Assembly: GCA_963513935.1 (NCBI GenBank)
Contig: OY740770.1
Location: forward strand, 87,145,267-87,209,266
Reading direction: 5' to 3'
DNA length: 64,000 bases
From: Aphrophora alni
Taxonomy: Eukaryota; Arthropoda; Insecta; Hemiptera; Aphrophoridae
The position numbers were made by a program, and so were the translations under genes. Position 1 is the stretch's first letter. The number at the start of each line of letters is the position of its first letter. This document shows, piece after piece, positions 25,591 to 40,139 of this stretch. The notes under the pieces are model-generated. The model was given only the letters and a program-made list of their open reading frames with translations, did no database searches and was not told the origin of the DNA.

Positions 25591-26805
25591 CCCTCAACAC
25601 TACGTCATCTGCTTACATCCCCATACTAACACCCTCAACAATATAAACAGACATTAAAGATATAATGCTTGAAGTTACAAGAATATAAACAGACATTAAA
25701 ACTATACAATGCAAATTATTAATGGTATCACACGTTACATAACAATGACCAATTTAATAATTAACACAATGTGTTTGAGGGAGGTTCATAAAAGGGAGTT
25801 CCATGGAAGTATCACTATTTGAGGAGTAGGTTTCCACACATGCTGGTTTTGAAAGTTTTAAAGGTTGGAAATTCCGTTGTGGAGGAGATTTTTACGGATT
25901 GCTTGACACACGACAGTTTCAAACCAACAGAATTTGTTTACAGAAATAAAAAAATTACTGGTCTGTATATATCAAGATTTTTTAGGTAATCGAGAAAATA
26001 AATCAGCAAAAGAAATTCCCCCCTTACATGTTACAGTATAGTTTGTAACAATTTAGACCATAATTTCAACACTCTAGAAACAGCTTATGAGTTTTGTTTT
26101 TAGAATAAAATAAAAAATATATTATCGTATTATTTAATTTACAACAGGATAACGTAATTAAAAATTGTATGCATTGATTTTATGACAATTGTGTACTTCA
26201 ACGAACCACCATTAGGCCCGTAATAGTGCAAACTAAAACCTAGCGAAAGGATTCTATATTTAATTATGAAAAACTTCAAGGTATTTATTCATGCAGGATT
26301 TTGCAATACCCACAACTAATTGAAAACCAATTATAGTTATTGATAGTACAAATTCAAGAAAGAAAAGAGACTTTTCTCTTACTTTAGAAGTAAATCAAAG
26401 TACATCATCTCTTGCATCCTGATTTTAATTAATCTTTACGTTTCTATTTTCTTCACGTCTTTCAGCTTGCTTTTTCATTTATTTGTGAGCACTCCATTAG
26501 AAATAAAACAGGACTTGTCTAGTGTGCTTTTATTTAATGCCAAACAGAATTAAAATGAATGAGTTACCAGTACATGAATGAATTTTGATTTTCTCTTTTC
26601 CTTAAAGATTTACTCAATTTTCATATAAAAATTGGACAGCATTTCGAAACTATATAATTAATACGAAATAGTTCAGAATTTCTGAAATAAAAGTTTACTT
26701 TTTTGTTAAATATTTTAGAAACATGCTTCAAACCCTAAATGTAAATGAAATGGTAGCTATGGATTACAGAAGGATATAATAAATATATGAAACTATATAT
26801 TTATG
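25591..26805. other. AT-rich DNA, nothing recognised
   Basis: An 'aatataaacagacattaaa' phrase occurs twice (near 25,640 and 25,680). No exon or element otherwise. Confidence 0.3.
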
Positions 26806-26940
26806 TAATAATTCGAATTTGCCCCTAACCACAATCACTGGAACTTAATAAAACACAATTATCTGATTAATTGTCCTTTATTAATTATATCCACTTAATG
26901 CCCTGATGTACATTTCGTTAGGGGCAAATTCGAGTTATTA
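26806..26940. mobile_element. 135-bp inverted-repeat element, related to the one at 46.4-47.3 kb
   Basis: A 24-bp terminal inverted repeat with one mismatch bounds the element: left 26,806-26,829 (taataattcgaatttgcccc, then taac) and right 26,917-26,940. Inside the left arm, 'cacaatcactggaac' and 'aataaaacaca' recur in the larger element at 46,449-47,288. The sequence after the right arm (ttgtgaatttcaccacagtg, then ctcaacaagattgtat) also recurs there. The shared unit therefore extends beyond the inverted repeats. It has no coding capacity. Probably a non-autonomous, internally deleted family member. Confidence 0.65.
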
Positions 26941-28263
26941 TTGTGAATTTCACCACAGTGCTCAACAAGATTGTATCTATATATTTATGTGTCTAATTTA
27001 ATTGAAAACAAAAAAAGAAAATGATTTAAAAGTTGACTATATTTTAATTTTCTGAAGCAAGAAACTTTTAGAAAATAACCTCTCAACATTTTATTACTTT
27101 TATTATAGATTTTTAATAAAAAAAATTGTAGTGTTAAGAGCAAAACAAACCTTCTAATTGATAGAAATTATTGAAAATAAAATTCAATAACTTTAAAATA
27201 CTATAAGTTAAAATTTTAAAAATTGTGTATAATATATTATAGTCACCGAACTGGATTACTAAATTAATACTATTACAAAAAACGTATAAGCATTATGTGC
27301 ATTCCTTTAAGTATTTTAATCCATGTGTTGTAAAATGTCACGTCATTCGGTTTTAAAACTAAGTTATTATTTTTTTAATGTTTTATAAAAGTATTTTATA
27401 ATATTTTAAATTGTAAATGTCATCAATCATCAGATCAAAATATATGCATAACGTCCGCTCAGAATTTAAGGATATGTAGGATCTGAAGATGACATAACAT
27501 ATATCAAAACCGGTAATACAATTAGATTAATAAAATATCGTTCGACTAAAGAATTAAATAATATATTACGTGAACACAAACGTGGAGGCATATATGTATT
27601 ATGTTCAAAATAAAACCTATATTCAATCAAAATGTTTTAAGTCACTTAAAAAACGACCTAACTACTGCCATTGTAAAAATGCATTATCTTGTGTTTGAAT
27701 ACCAATTATATTCAACTCAGAAAACTTACTTCCGATACTTGATACGAACCTCCTACAATGTCGGCTGTATGTAATATTATTACTGATTTTTCTAGAAATT
27801 GTAGAGTATGTTTTTAACAATCTTGAGAATTTGTACTACGTACTGATAAATCATCAAAAAACATGTTGGACATCTAGAGGTCGTCCTCTATTTTTAATTT
27901 AAAAGACCGATATTCTGATTACTTAAATTGTCTTATGGTTTAGACCAGTTGATTATACTGGCGTGCTAAACTGATATACCGTTAGTATCGGGAAAGCGCC
28001 GAGTGTCGTACTGTTCCTTGTTAGTCGAGGATAAATTTCAGACGAGCAGACCGAACAAGACCATCGATCACCACGATCAACTATATACCGGATGTTTTAA
28101 ATAGACACTGTGTGAAGTGAATTTGACAAGTGAGAGACGAAAAGGATTATTTTTATTATTATATATTTTACCGAATCAATGAACGGACTAGGTGAATGAA
28201 TAATGTTTTATTGTATGGTAGAACCCACTCCAATTAAAATAAATTTACCTATGAGATAGTGCT
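26941..28263. other. AT-rich DNA with one hammerhead-like motif
   Basis: The first 36 bases are the repeat flank described for the 26.8-kb element. A hammerhead-like motif is at 27,483-27,514. The 27,960-28,130 part is GC-richer and may be the degraded leader of the gypsy relic, but no LTR pair could be recognised. Confidence 0.3.
27483..27514 (+). ncRNA. Degenerate hammerhead-like motif
   Basis: Reads CTGAAGA (fits CUGANGA), T, a weak hairpin GACAT/ATATC, AAAA where GAAA is required, then the small palindrome ACCGGT in the stem III place, followed by A. The G12 position is lost, so it should be inactive. Layout matches the motifs at 38.28 and 47.18 kb. Confidence 0.25.
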
Positions 28264-28560
28264 ATGGAAAACTATGATAACGGGATGGAGATTTATTACA
28301 TACTTGGAATCGAAGACAGTTATCTGGGACTCATAAACAGGTGTATGAGTCCCAAATATACCGAAGCGGAGCAAACGTGAGTTTAGATAAGCTATTACAA
28401 TAGTAAGATCTCTAACGCCGTTGGAAGGAAACAGTATGAAGCAGTCTCTAGCTGAAGAGATTAAATATTTTCAAACTTAAAAGGCACGACAGACCTTTAA
28501 AGGGTGTACTCAAACTACGAGAAATCCTGAGTACGACGCATAAAACAAAAGGTATTACCC
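28264..28560 (+). other. Possible 5' part of the gypsy relic
   Basis: A short open frame from ATG 28,264 runs 39 codons to a TGA. A 9-bp perfect hairpin (gggactcat / atgagtccc, 28,326-28,353, 10-base loop) lies inside. Position and orientation suggest degraded gag or protease sequence, but no motif identifies it. Confidence 0.25.
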
Positions 28561-29460
28561 CAGGAACTCGGCAATGTAATATATAATTAACGATAAAGTC
28601 AACCGAGTGCTGTCGGACGGTATTATAATAGAAAAATCATCCTGTCCTTGGAGTTCATCGATTATTTTAGTCAGGAAGACGACAGGAAAATACCGATTTA
28701 GTGTTCATTTACGCCAAGTTTTCGATGCAACAATAAAAGATGCCAATCCATTGCCCCAAGTACAGGCTATAGAGTACCGCTTAAAAGACGCAGTATTTAT
28801 ATCAACGTTAGACTTAAAATATCGTTACTGTCAAGTGCCCCTAGATCAGATAAATAGGCTAATGACGGCTTTCACCGTTCCAACAAAAGAACTATTTCAA
28901 TTTAAAGTATTGCCATTTGGTCTTCACTCACAACCAGCAACTTTTCAGAGATTATTACACCAGGTTATAGGGTCAATAATGAAACTGTATGCATTTGCAT
29001 ATCTCGACGACATAATGGTCATAAGTAAACATACTCCGACATCTGAAAGAAGTGTTTCGGCTGTTACGAGACGCCGGACTTAGGATAAACCCGGAAAAGT
29101 GCAAGTTTGGACAGAAGGAATTAATCTTTCTATAACATATGATCAACGAAAAAGGAATACAAACAGATCCCTAGAAGATACGATGTATTCTGGCATATCC
29201 CTACACTTGATATGTGAAAGAAATCCGAAGCTTCCTAGGAATGGCTGCTTGGTATTAACGGTTTATTTCACAGTTCCCAACCGTAGCAGGACCTCTTCAT
29301 AAATGATTAAGGAAGTCCGTTATTTGTAGGTGGACAGAAAAGGAAGAACGTTCTTTCAGGAAAATTAAAGAATTGTTAAACAATGCACCTGTTCTAACAC
29401 GTCCATAGTTTACTCATCAGTTTACAATACATACTTATATACTCCGTGTCTCTTCACGGA
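28561..29460 (+). pseudogene. Ty3/gypsy LTR-retrotransposon reverse transcriptase and start of RNase H, broken
   Basis: The 5' part shows VLSDGIIIEKSSCPWSSSI, FISTLDLKYRYCQVPL and FKVLPFGLHSQPATFQRLL. The catalytic YLDD is at 29,000-29,011, all in one frame to about 29,080. A shift then gives LLRDAGLRINPEKCKFGQ, another RSFLGMAA, and then FISQFPTVAGPLHKLL and APVLTRP. These are consecutive RT finger, palm, thumb and connection blocks of gypsy-type pol. RNase H and integrase are absent and no LTRs were recognised. A CDS of this class encodes replication of an LTR retrotransposon or insect errantivirus; env cannot be judged. At least three frameshifts or stops make it inert. Confidence 0.85.
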
Positions 29461-32073
29461 AAAACATCGCCTGAGTAGCAAATGTTGGTTCTTCAAAACT
29501 AAATATTAACCAAGGGAAATTATTTTTTGATTCGTTGTATGATACGGATGACAAAAAACTTTAAAATTTTAATAGAGTGAGTATTCATATGAATGATTCG
29601 ATTTTTGGTCGTTTTAGGGATGGTGTAAAATAGAGGAAAGTTCCAAAATTCAAGAATAACTTTAACTACAGTTAGTTATTGTTATGACACCCAAATATTG
29701 AAATGTAGAGTTCGAAAATAACATAAGAGCTTCTAATAAGCCCAATATGTAAAATTTTAAACTTATATTGACCGACTTATACGTCACTTATAATATTTAT
29801 GTTTTAGTGCACTAAGTTCGAATTAGATATCGGTATTTATTGGAGAAATATGATTATGGGCATGAGTCTTATCAACCCATAGTATACTGAATTCTATGTT
29901 TCTCGGTATATTGCAAATATTGACGTATCTGCAGTGTTCAGTGTATTGATAACATATCTAATACTGGTTTATTCCGTCCAATAAAAATCAATACTTATTA
30001 CAAATCCGATATCATGCAATATGCCAGTGACTCATAACCCTTCTACTTACAGTTTAATATTTATGTCGTTATTTACTAAAGGTATATTGAATTTGTTCAA
30101 ATACTTCTGCTTTCCATGGTTTAGACGGACCAGAAATAAAACGGTTAGTTTCTGAAGTAACAGAATGGATGTTATTAGTCGAATGAAATTCATTGATTGT
30201 GACACGTTAAGTGTGTTTATTATTATTGTCTGAAATACTTCTATTGTTTCATGAAAGTAAGAGATGTACTTGAAACAAAAAAAAACAAAAAAACAAAAAC
30301 ACTGTAAACTTAACATGAAAAGAAGAAAAAGCGATAATAGCTTGAGTTTATTTGGCCTTGAGGTAGATTGTAGTATTCCTTGAATATACTTATTAATCGA
30401 AATAAAGAGTAAACCAATTTAAAAATTACGGGTTTTTGAAAAACTTGTCTGTAGTTACTTTTAACATATGTCCTTTACGAGCCTACGAAACCTCGTTTGT
30501 AGTGCTTGGCAATCTGAAAATATTGACATAAGGTCAAATTCTGTAAAAATCTCTATAAAAAAGCACACATGTCTTGTGTTTAATGAACTCATTTTACACA
30601 TTGTAAATGTTAGTGTTGGTAGACATTGTGTTGTTAGTGTTGGTTTGTGTTAAATTGTTGTATGTTTAACACAAAATATATTTCCACAAAATAATCAATT
30701 TCGATATTTTCAAAATTTCAGTTAACAAAATTAATTGTAAATTTATAAAAACAACGTATATACTAAATTTGGTAAGAATCAAAGAAAAAATCGAACTATG
30801 AGAATAAAAAATCGAGAAATATTTGTTTAAAACTTCAATTTAATTTTTCCTAGTTCTAAATATATATTTTTTTAAATTTAAAAAACAATGTTTTGTATAA
30901 AATTGGTGAATAAGTACAACAATTATGTAATATCTTTCTTCCTTTCCGTTTTATATCTGTTTTCTAACAGTATTTTATTCCTATCGAATATCTATGAATT
31001 CCTATAAAACTGAAAATACGCCTGTATGAATGTGTACATACAGATAGTTGGCTAAACTCGAATCTTGAGCAATTCTAATTCAATCTTTCATACTAGTTCC
31101 AATATATATTTAACCTTTATAGCTGAAATAATAATAAACAAATATTTCAACACTGGAGGCGATACAGGGGAAATATTAGCTCCTTGTCTGTGAAAATAAC
31201 AAATGAAGCCACATTTCAGAGTTGCAAATTTCTTCTTATATCCGACGTACCAATTACTGGATTTATATCAATTTTTTGTTAAATTATAGCAAATATTACA
31301 TAGCTTTAATAAGTCTCTGTTGGTGTTTTAACAATTACTGGAGATTTGATGAACAGTTAATGTTTTTGATGATTTATAGGTTTAAATTAGTAAATATGAA
31401 TAAATTGGCAGTCACAAAAGCGTATAGGATTTACAGTAGAGACTAATTTGGCGTAAATTAACCTTTCATCAGTTTATTTAAAAGCTACAAGCTCAATGAA
31501 ACTATTTTCATTGAATTCGTATTTGATTAGGCCGTATTTGTATGATGAAACAACAAAAGAAGCAAAAGTTCTTTATGTCATATCAATAAACCCATTCACG
31601 TTTTCCATGTACCATACCCATTCTTAAGATAGTTGTGTGAAAAAAGCATTACGAAATACAATAATCACAAATAGATTAAAGGTTATTCACTATATCATAA
31701 TGAGTGATTTACATACCCCTAGTTCTATGTATTCCAATAGCAACTTTATGTTGAAATTTATAATAAATACAGGTTTAACACTGAAAATTTGGCGCAAATC
31801 ATCTGAACTCAGAAAAAACGCATTTCAATAATTTAACTAAACTCAAATTGTCTTTCATAATATATTTTTTAAATCTAACTATCTTTAAAACTGACGCATT
31901 ATGTATATTGAATGATAAGCCAGAAGTAAAAACGATAACAAATCCTATGTTAATATCTTAATCACCAAACTATTCTAATGATTCATAAATACGCATATAG
32001 CTTAAATAGGCGTAGTCACAATTTTTATTATTATATTATTTTGAACGATAGACTTCTACGGTCACAAACATCA
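29461..32073. other. AT-rich DNA, nothing recognised
   Basis: No exon, repeat array or element could be identified. Open frames are short and of AT-driven composition. Confidence 0.35.
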
Positions 32074-32183
32074 TTATGATCTTGTTCTTCGGGGTTCGAC
32101 CGCGTCAATATTGTCAGCACGTCGGCTGTACTCAACGTGCAGACAATATTGACGCGGTCGAACCCCGAAGAACAAGATCATAA
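32074..32183. repeat. 110-bp near-perfect palindrome (42-bp arms)
   Basis: Arms 32,074-32,115 and 32,142-32,183 are perfectly complementary by base-by-base comparison. An A/A mismatch and six more pairs (gcacgt/acgtgc) follow, leaving a 12-base loop (cggctgtactca). Transcribed from either strand it would give a 49-pair hairpin. The arms are about 45% GC inside DNA that is mostly far more AT-rich. It contains 'ggttcgaccgc', close to a tRNA-type B box. Perfect arms imply recent origin or selection. It could be a tiny fold-back/MITE, a hairpin RNA locus, or an inverted duplication. Confidence 0.9.
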
Positions 32184-35100
32184 ATAAATTATTTGTTACT
32201 TTTTTAATCCGTATAGAGAATATTATTGTTCTTAAATATTAAGGAAAATGAAAACAATCCGCGGCGGCCAGGGGTCAATTCTATACTTTAAAATTTAGTG
32301 GATAACATTAATTTTCTTTTAGGCCTATATGTGGCTTGGAAAATTGGTTTAGGTATAACTCTATATTTCACCAAAATTTGAGAAAATCCTTTTTGCCTTT
32401 TTTGACTTCGATTAAAATTGGTTTTTGTAATTAATTTTCACTATTCAATCAATATAATTTCTTGATTGGCCATTTTTGTGAAAAAATACCCTTTCAAAAT
32501 AATTTTATTTGGTTTCTGGGGGTGGGATCCTAATTCGTTATAACAGATTTTCATAAAATGTAAATTTTACGTTTTGGTCTTTAGATACGAATTTATCTAA
32601 ATAATTTCCTAATCTGTAGAGATTTATTGACTAACTATAATTGCAATGGCAACCACTGTTACATTCCATTAATGATCGCCCATTGGGAACAATTTTAAAT
32701 ATCACGATACTAATTCCTATCAGAACACAATTAGAACTTCAAAGAATCGTTGTCGATGAAAGGGGAAGCAATTCTAGATTTGAATTTAAATTTACTTACT
32801 AAAAACATAGACACGTCTTGATACGCAGAGGGCAGATTTTTAAACATAATGATCATATTTTAAAATAAATGTTTTTGCTGGAAGACATTTATTTCAAAGA
32901 TTGAGTACCAGGTTTTGCATGGTTTGATTACAAATCAAACTACTCCAGGGAATTTATTTTATTTTATTGAATTTTGTTGTTAATTTACGTGCTTGAACAA
33001 AATTTTATTGAAATGAGTAAATCAATTCTGATGAATCCGAACCTTAAATAGTTTAAGTATGTTCCTATAAGAGGAAAATCATATTATCTTATACAAAAAA
33101 ACATTAAAACAAGTTTCCATATATTTTATGAAAATCAGGTTCCGCGATTCAGCACCTCACCAACGGTGGATAGACAGATCGACATCTTTCCGTTTTACAA
33201 CAAATCATTATCCGATATATGAGAGTCTTCATTTGAATGACTCTATATCTCTTTACATTTTGAAAATACTCGATAAATAAAACAACCAAACACACAAATA
33301 ATAAATTAAACAAGCTTCTAAATCACACCTCATAACTGGAATGTAATCTCCATTTTATCAATTATATATGATTTCAATAATTTTGAAAACCGGACACGGC
33401 AGTCGACTATCTTAATTGCAACAAAAGTGAATTCCACATACGACAAGAAATTTGTATTACTACATTGACACCAATAGTTATTTTGCCAAAAAGGATCATA
33501 GGTCTACATATTATTCTTAGATAGAACCGGGTAGAAAATTGAATTTCACTTTTTTTAAAGCAAAAAATGTTGTCTTTAAAATTTTTGTATTTTTATAGAA
33601 TACTAACAATCTTTCTTCTAATTGTAACTATCTTTTGAGGGATAAATTAAAGCTCTTTGTACCTTGGACTAAACTATCAAAATATTGTCCATTTTGTGTG
33701 TGTAAGATTCCGCAACTGTATAACCAGCTTCCAGTGAAAATAATACATTATAAATCATAGATTCTCTTTTCAGAACATTTTATTTGATCTGCTGAGATTC
33801 TCGCCGGAAGATTTAGCCAGAATTGGTAATATATTAGTTTTTCATACCTATAAACTAATATTACTTTTATTTATTATAATGAATTGATATCCAGGCTTTG
33901 GGATGTAGACTAAAAAATTTATTATGATTACTTTTTATTTATTTATTTTTAGCTATTTTTATTTTATGCATATGGTTTTGTATTTGTTAAATTTATTGTA
34001 GTGTTGTACTTGTGACAGTGTGCTACTGTGGCAGATTTTTTCTATTATGAATGGATGAGAGTATCAGAGTTATCTTTGAATTATTACTGGTAGTAATGTT
34101 AGTTTGTAATGGTAGTAAGGTGTGAGTGTTTGTTATCGACTTGGGTTTTTTAAAAGTTGATATATTTTAATGACTTGTAATGACCTTAGAATTTAATTAG
34201 TGGTTGGCCTGTTTTTGTTTTAAGTTTCAATCTGTTTTTTCTTTTTATTTTTTCGTAAAATAATGATAACCCCTGAACAGGATTAACCTTCAGGATTAAT
34301 TAATTAATTTCACAATTTAACTGTTCAAGATAATATTATAATTTCATTTTAATAGTTATTATTGTTGAATTTTATTCAAATTTTTTAATATGTTATATTA
34401 TTAAACCATAAAGTAATACAGAATGTATTTAAAAATTGCAATATATATTATTTAATTATTATAGCAATTGGCTGTTTTCAACCACTTCACTATAAAGTAA
34501 AATTTTCCCTCCCATTCATATACTGTTTTAATAAGAACTGATAATTTTAAATTTCTGTTTTCTATAAATAATAATTTGATGTTTTAAAAAAATCCCTCTT
34601 ATTGCATCAGTTTGTTTATATTTTGATGACAAGTGATAAGATTTTGATGATAAGTGGAAAGATTTGTGGGTCATTTTCATCCTAGTATTGTTCACACTTA
34701 ATTTTCCATCATTGTATAAAAGAAGGTGTAATATACGTTTAATTTTATAGCTAGTGTTATTTATATTTTTACAATTCAATTACAATTGGTTGTCCGAAAT
34801 TTGTGTGAAAAATAAACATATTTAAATGAATAAATCAAGCCTGTATGATTTGTTTGTTAAGTTAAACAATACAATATTTACCACTTACTATTTGGTAAGG
34901 CCCAATCAGGCATTTTGGTGTAAGCAACACCGAGAAGACTTCCAGAGTTTCAAATATTGTAAGGAGTACCCAAAGCAGACTCAGAGCTGTCACAATCACA
35001 TGGCCCTACTAAAACAAAGTTTAAATGTAGATTATGTACACAGATAAGTAAGGTTGGACCAATAAAATTCAATAAAAAACCTAATAATTGTAGCACTACT

Positions 35101-35788
35101 CTCTTGACGTAGGCTTGAGTATTTATTAAAAAATCTTCCCTCGCTTTGCCCGTTTGAGTGTCTCGACCCTTGGGGGCCTCGAAGCTCTACATACGTAAAG
35201 GAAGCCCTTCTTGCTACAATGCTACCCTGTACGATCGTGTAACTATATGAATATCACCAAAAAAATTATAAAAATGAAAACATTTGGTACTTTCAACAGT
35301 TTTTTCTTCTAATTATTCAAAAATACGAATTTAATAATATAAGATTAATTTTCATAGAGCATAAAATTATGTATATTTCTCATATATGGTTTTCTATTTA
35401 CTACCTAAATTGATCCTGTTAAAAAACAGGTCAAAAGGGGAAAAAATTTCAACTTTAATCACAAATTGCTCGGAAACAACAAAGTTTTTGGACTTGTCTA
35501 TGTGAATATGAATGCTAACTTTCGAACTGTTGTTACGAAATTTTGTAGGAGATCCACTAACTGATGCTCGAATGGATGCTATAATTATTTTCAAAACGGT
35601 GCCTCAATATTGAAGATCCGTTTATTTTAGAATGATTTAGTCCACTAAATCACAAAGTACAAACTAGTAACTAGTGCAAATCAATGTGGACATTTTCGAA
35701 GAGATAGAGACTAATAATTGTCTTTGTCTATTATTTAGTTTTGACCCTAGCTGGTTGTACACACTTTTGCACGTAATCTTGGGTTAGA
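32184..35788. other. AT-rich DNA with one GC-rich patch
   Basis: Nothing recognised except 35,100-35,250, which is near 50% GC. Its - strand has a GGGTCGAGAC block about 50 bases after TAGCAAGAAGGG. This is a loose B-box/A-box arrangement as in tRNA-derived SINEs. Evidence is weak. A 73-codon + open frame at 34,826-35,047 resembles nothing known. Confidence 0.3.

Positions 35789-38100
<2,312 letters not shown>

Positions 38101-38141
<41 letters not shown>
38101..38141. repeat. (TA)n microsatellite, 20 units
   Basis: Pure TA repeats, placed nine bases before the hairpin element at 38,150. Confidence 0.95.
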
Positions 38142-38143
<2 letters not shown>

Positions 38144-38149
38144 TAAAAA

Positions 38150-38345
38150 CAAATTTTCACAAATAGTACGTTTATATATTCAAAGGCTTTTAAAGATCGG
38201 AGTCATCTACTTCATTGATGCACGAGTTACAACTAAACTATAACTCTGATATGGTTTAGTTGTAGTAGCTCATGCATTACTGAAGAAGGCGACTTTGTCG
38301 TTGAAACGCGTTTTAATAAATAAACGTACTATTTGTGAATATTTG
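38150..38345. mobile_element. 196-bp hairpin element with hammerhead-like motif
   Basis: The ends pair: 38,156-38,174 with 38,321-38,339 perfectly (ttcacaaatagtacgttta). Extra pairs on both sides take it to 38,150/38,345. The middle also pairs imperfectly (atgcacgag.ttacaacta with a right-hand partner near 38,252-38,276). The whole sequence is therefore one long imperfect stem around 'tataactctgatatg'. The right half carries CTGAAGA, hairpin, GAAACGCG. No coding capacity. Compatible with a MITE or with a stripped, inverted PLE-type terminal repeat pair. Confidence 0.75.
38280..38317 (+). ncRNA. Hammerhead-like motif in the 38-kb hairpin element
   Basis: Reads CTGAAGA (fits CUGANGA), AG, stem II GCGAC/GTCGT with one G-T pair and loop TTT, T, GAAA at 38,303-38,306, and then ACGCGT as a minimal stem III. 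ATTA (38,276-38,279) just before the core can pair with TAAT (38,314-38,317) as a short stem I. There are extra unpaired bases on both sides of stem II and one before stem I, so activity is doubtful. Confidence 0.4.
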
Positions 38346-39940
38346 ATTTCTAGTTTTATTGTATCAAATACATCATTTCACAAGTCAAGTTCAATATTTA
38401 TTCATATCTAGAAAAATGTAAATTAAATTTTAAATGTTTGCTAAATTTAACAAAGGTTTACATTTAGTCTGTTTTTCAAATGTTAAGAAGATTCTTATGA
38501 ACGTTATTGTAGATGTGTTTTTAATATGTCCTTAATGGAAAATTATAATGTACTTAAAATAATTTTAACTACCGACTACAAATATTAAAAAGCAGTAATA
38601 TATGATCGTAGCCTTTCTATAAAATTTTCAAAATATTGAAATAGCAAGAATTGCTATTTTGAATTGTTTTAAATATTGTCAGCAATGTGTTTTTTTTTGT
38701 TCTTGAAAGAGAGGACTTTTGAGGCAGTCTGTATCTCTTTATAATTGATGTTTATTACCATAATACATGTTTATAATATATTTGATATTTTATAGCAATA
38801 TTGTCTGCATTCAAATAACGACAATCGATTCCATCATAATTAAATTGTGAAAAATTAAAGCTAATTGGAAAGCAATAATTGGTCTTCAATGACAAAGTAT
38901 AGTCAACAAGTCTAATGTAACATGTGAAATATCAACCTAAATTGCTAACGTTAAATTTTGTATTTTATCTTAGTGGTTTTTTTTTGTAAATTACATATTC
39001 TTTTTAAAAATCGTTTAGAGCTTGTCTCCTCTATTAAGTGTCTTTTTAAACATCATAAAATTATCAAGACAGGTAAATACTGACTGACCGTTTCTATTAT
39101 ATTGGGTTTGAGATTTAATTATGTACTCAGGATGCCCAAAACAAACAGTAATTGAAATCCTTATTATAAAACTGTATGTTTATGTAGACGGTTGTAATTT
39201 GGTTTGCTTATGATTTGTTTTGAAGAGTGTAAAAATTTTGTAGAAAAATTAAAGCACAAAGTACTTGACTTAGTTAGATAACCGGCCTAATCGGAATAAT
39301 AATTTCAAAGTGGCATAGTTTTTAAACTTTCAAATGATTAATTTTCATATTTTTAGATTTTTTTCAGATAAGCTGAAAAAGTTACGAAAAGTACATTTGA
39401 AAATGTATTTATTTAACTCATTTGCATATTGGAAATATAACTATTTCTCAAATCTGCACCAACCCACAATTACCAACCAAGTCTTTATAATAATACTCTA
39501 TTGTGCTCCGTAAAAACAAATGTCCGCGTCATTTAGTTTTTTAAATCACAAGGAATCAACAGAGATTGAACATTTTAGGATTGATATTAGATAATCCATT
39601 GCCGATATGATATCCTTACACTAATCCAAGATATCCTTAAAATGGATGAAATACAAAGGAGGTTGATCTATTATCTGTGCCGGAAGAAGTTGTGCACAAT
39701 GTTATTCTTGGTTTATTGGATGTTAGAATATACAGTCAAGACTAGATGCTTGTTGCTAAGCTAGTCTAGACAAGGGCATTGATTGTCTTAAAATTCTAGA
39801 ACAGGTTCCCTTTCTTTCTGCTTCATTTTTCGTCTCTAAACAAGAAGAAAATAATTGAAATAAGATATATGATAATATTAATCATAAATTTTACCTGTAA
39901 TTAATCCGTCATGTGAATTTTTTGGTTGAGATGATTTTTT
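38346..39940. other. AT-rich DNA, nothing firm
   Basis: Near 39,660-39,800 one + frame contains LLSVPEEVVHNVILGLLDVR, which recalls an F-box helix, but it is interrupted by stops and has no context. No other signal. Confidence 0.25.
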
Positions 39941-39949
39941 TTATTTATT

Positions 39950-39987
39950 ACGACACGTTTCGGGACCGTAATCCCATTATCAAGTTA
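39950..39987 (-). ncRNA. Hammerhead-like motif followed by AATAAA
   Basis: On the - strand: TTGATAA, T, hairpin GGGA/TCCC with loop TTACGG, GAAA, then CGTGTC, which is the expected tiny stem III plus UC cleavage dinucleotide, then GTAATAAATAAA. Core positions C3 and G8 have both changed (to T and A). These two positions form a tertiary base pair in active hammerheads, so the change could be compensatory. Stem I would be weak. Same layout as the 47.18-kb motif. Confidence 0.35.
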
Positions 39988-40139
39988 TTTTCATCGTCAT
40001 GTACATATAAATACACTAAAACACAACATCAAAACATTAATATACACAACATGTATTACAACGAAAAACTCAACTTTTTTATGAGTTAGACCGTACGCTT
40101 CCTCTATCTTATATTTTTATAAGCGCAATAGTCTCAAAT

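Noticed and set aside
32074..32183. Reading the palindrome as a microRNA precursor
   Set aside because: Perfect 42-bp arms are atypical of microRNA precursors, which have mismatches and bulges; retained only as a hairpin/fold-back finding.
35100..35250. tRNA-derived SINE on the - strand
   Set aside because: A- and B-box matches are loose and there is no cloverleaf or tail.
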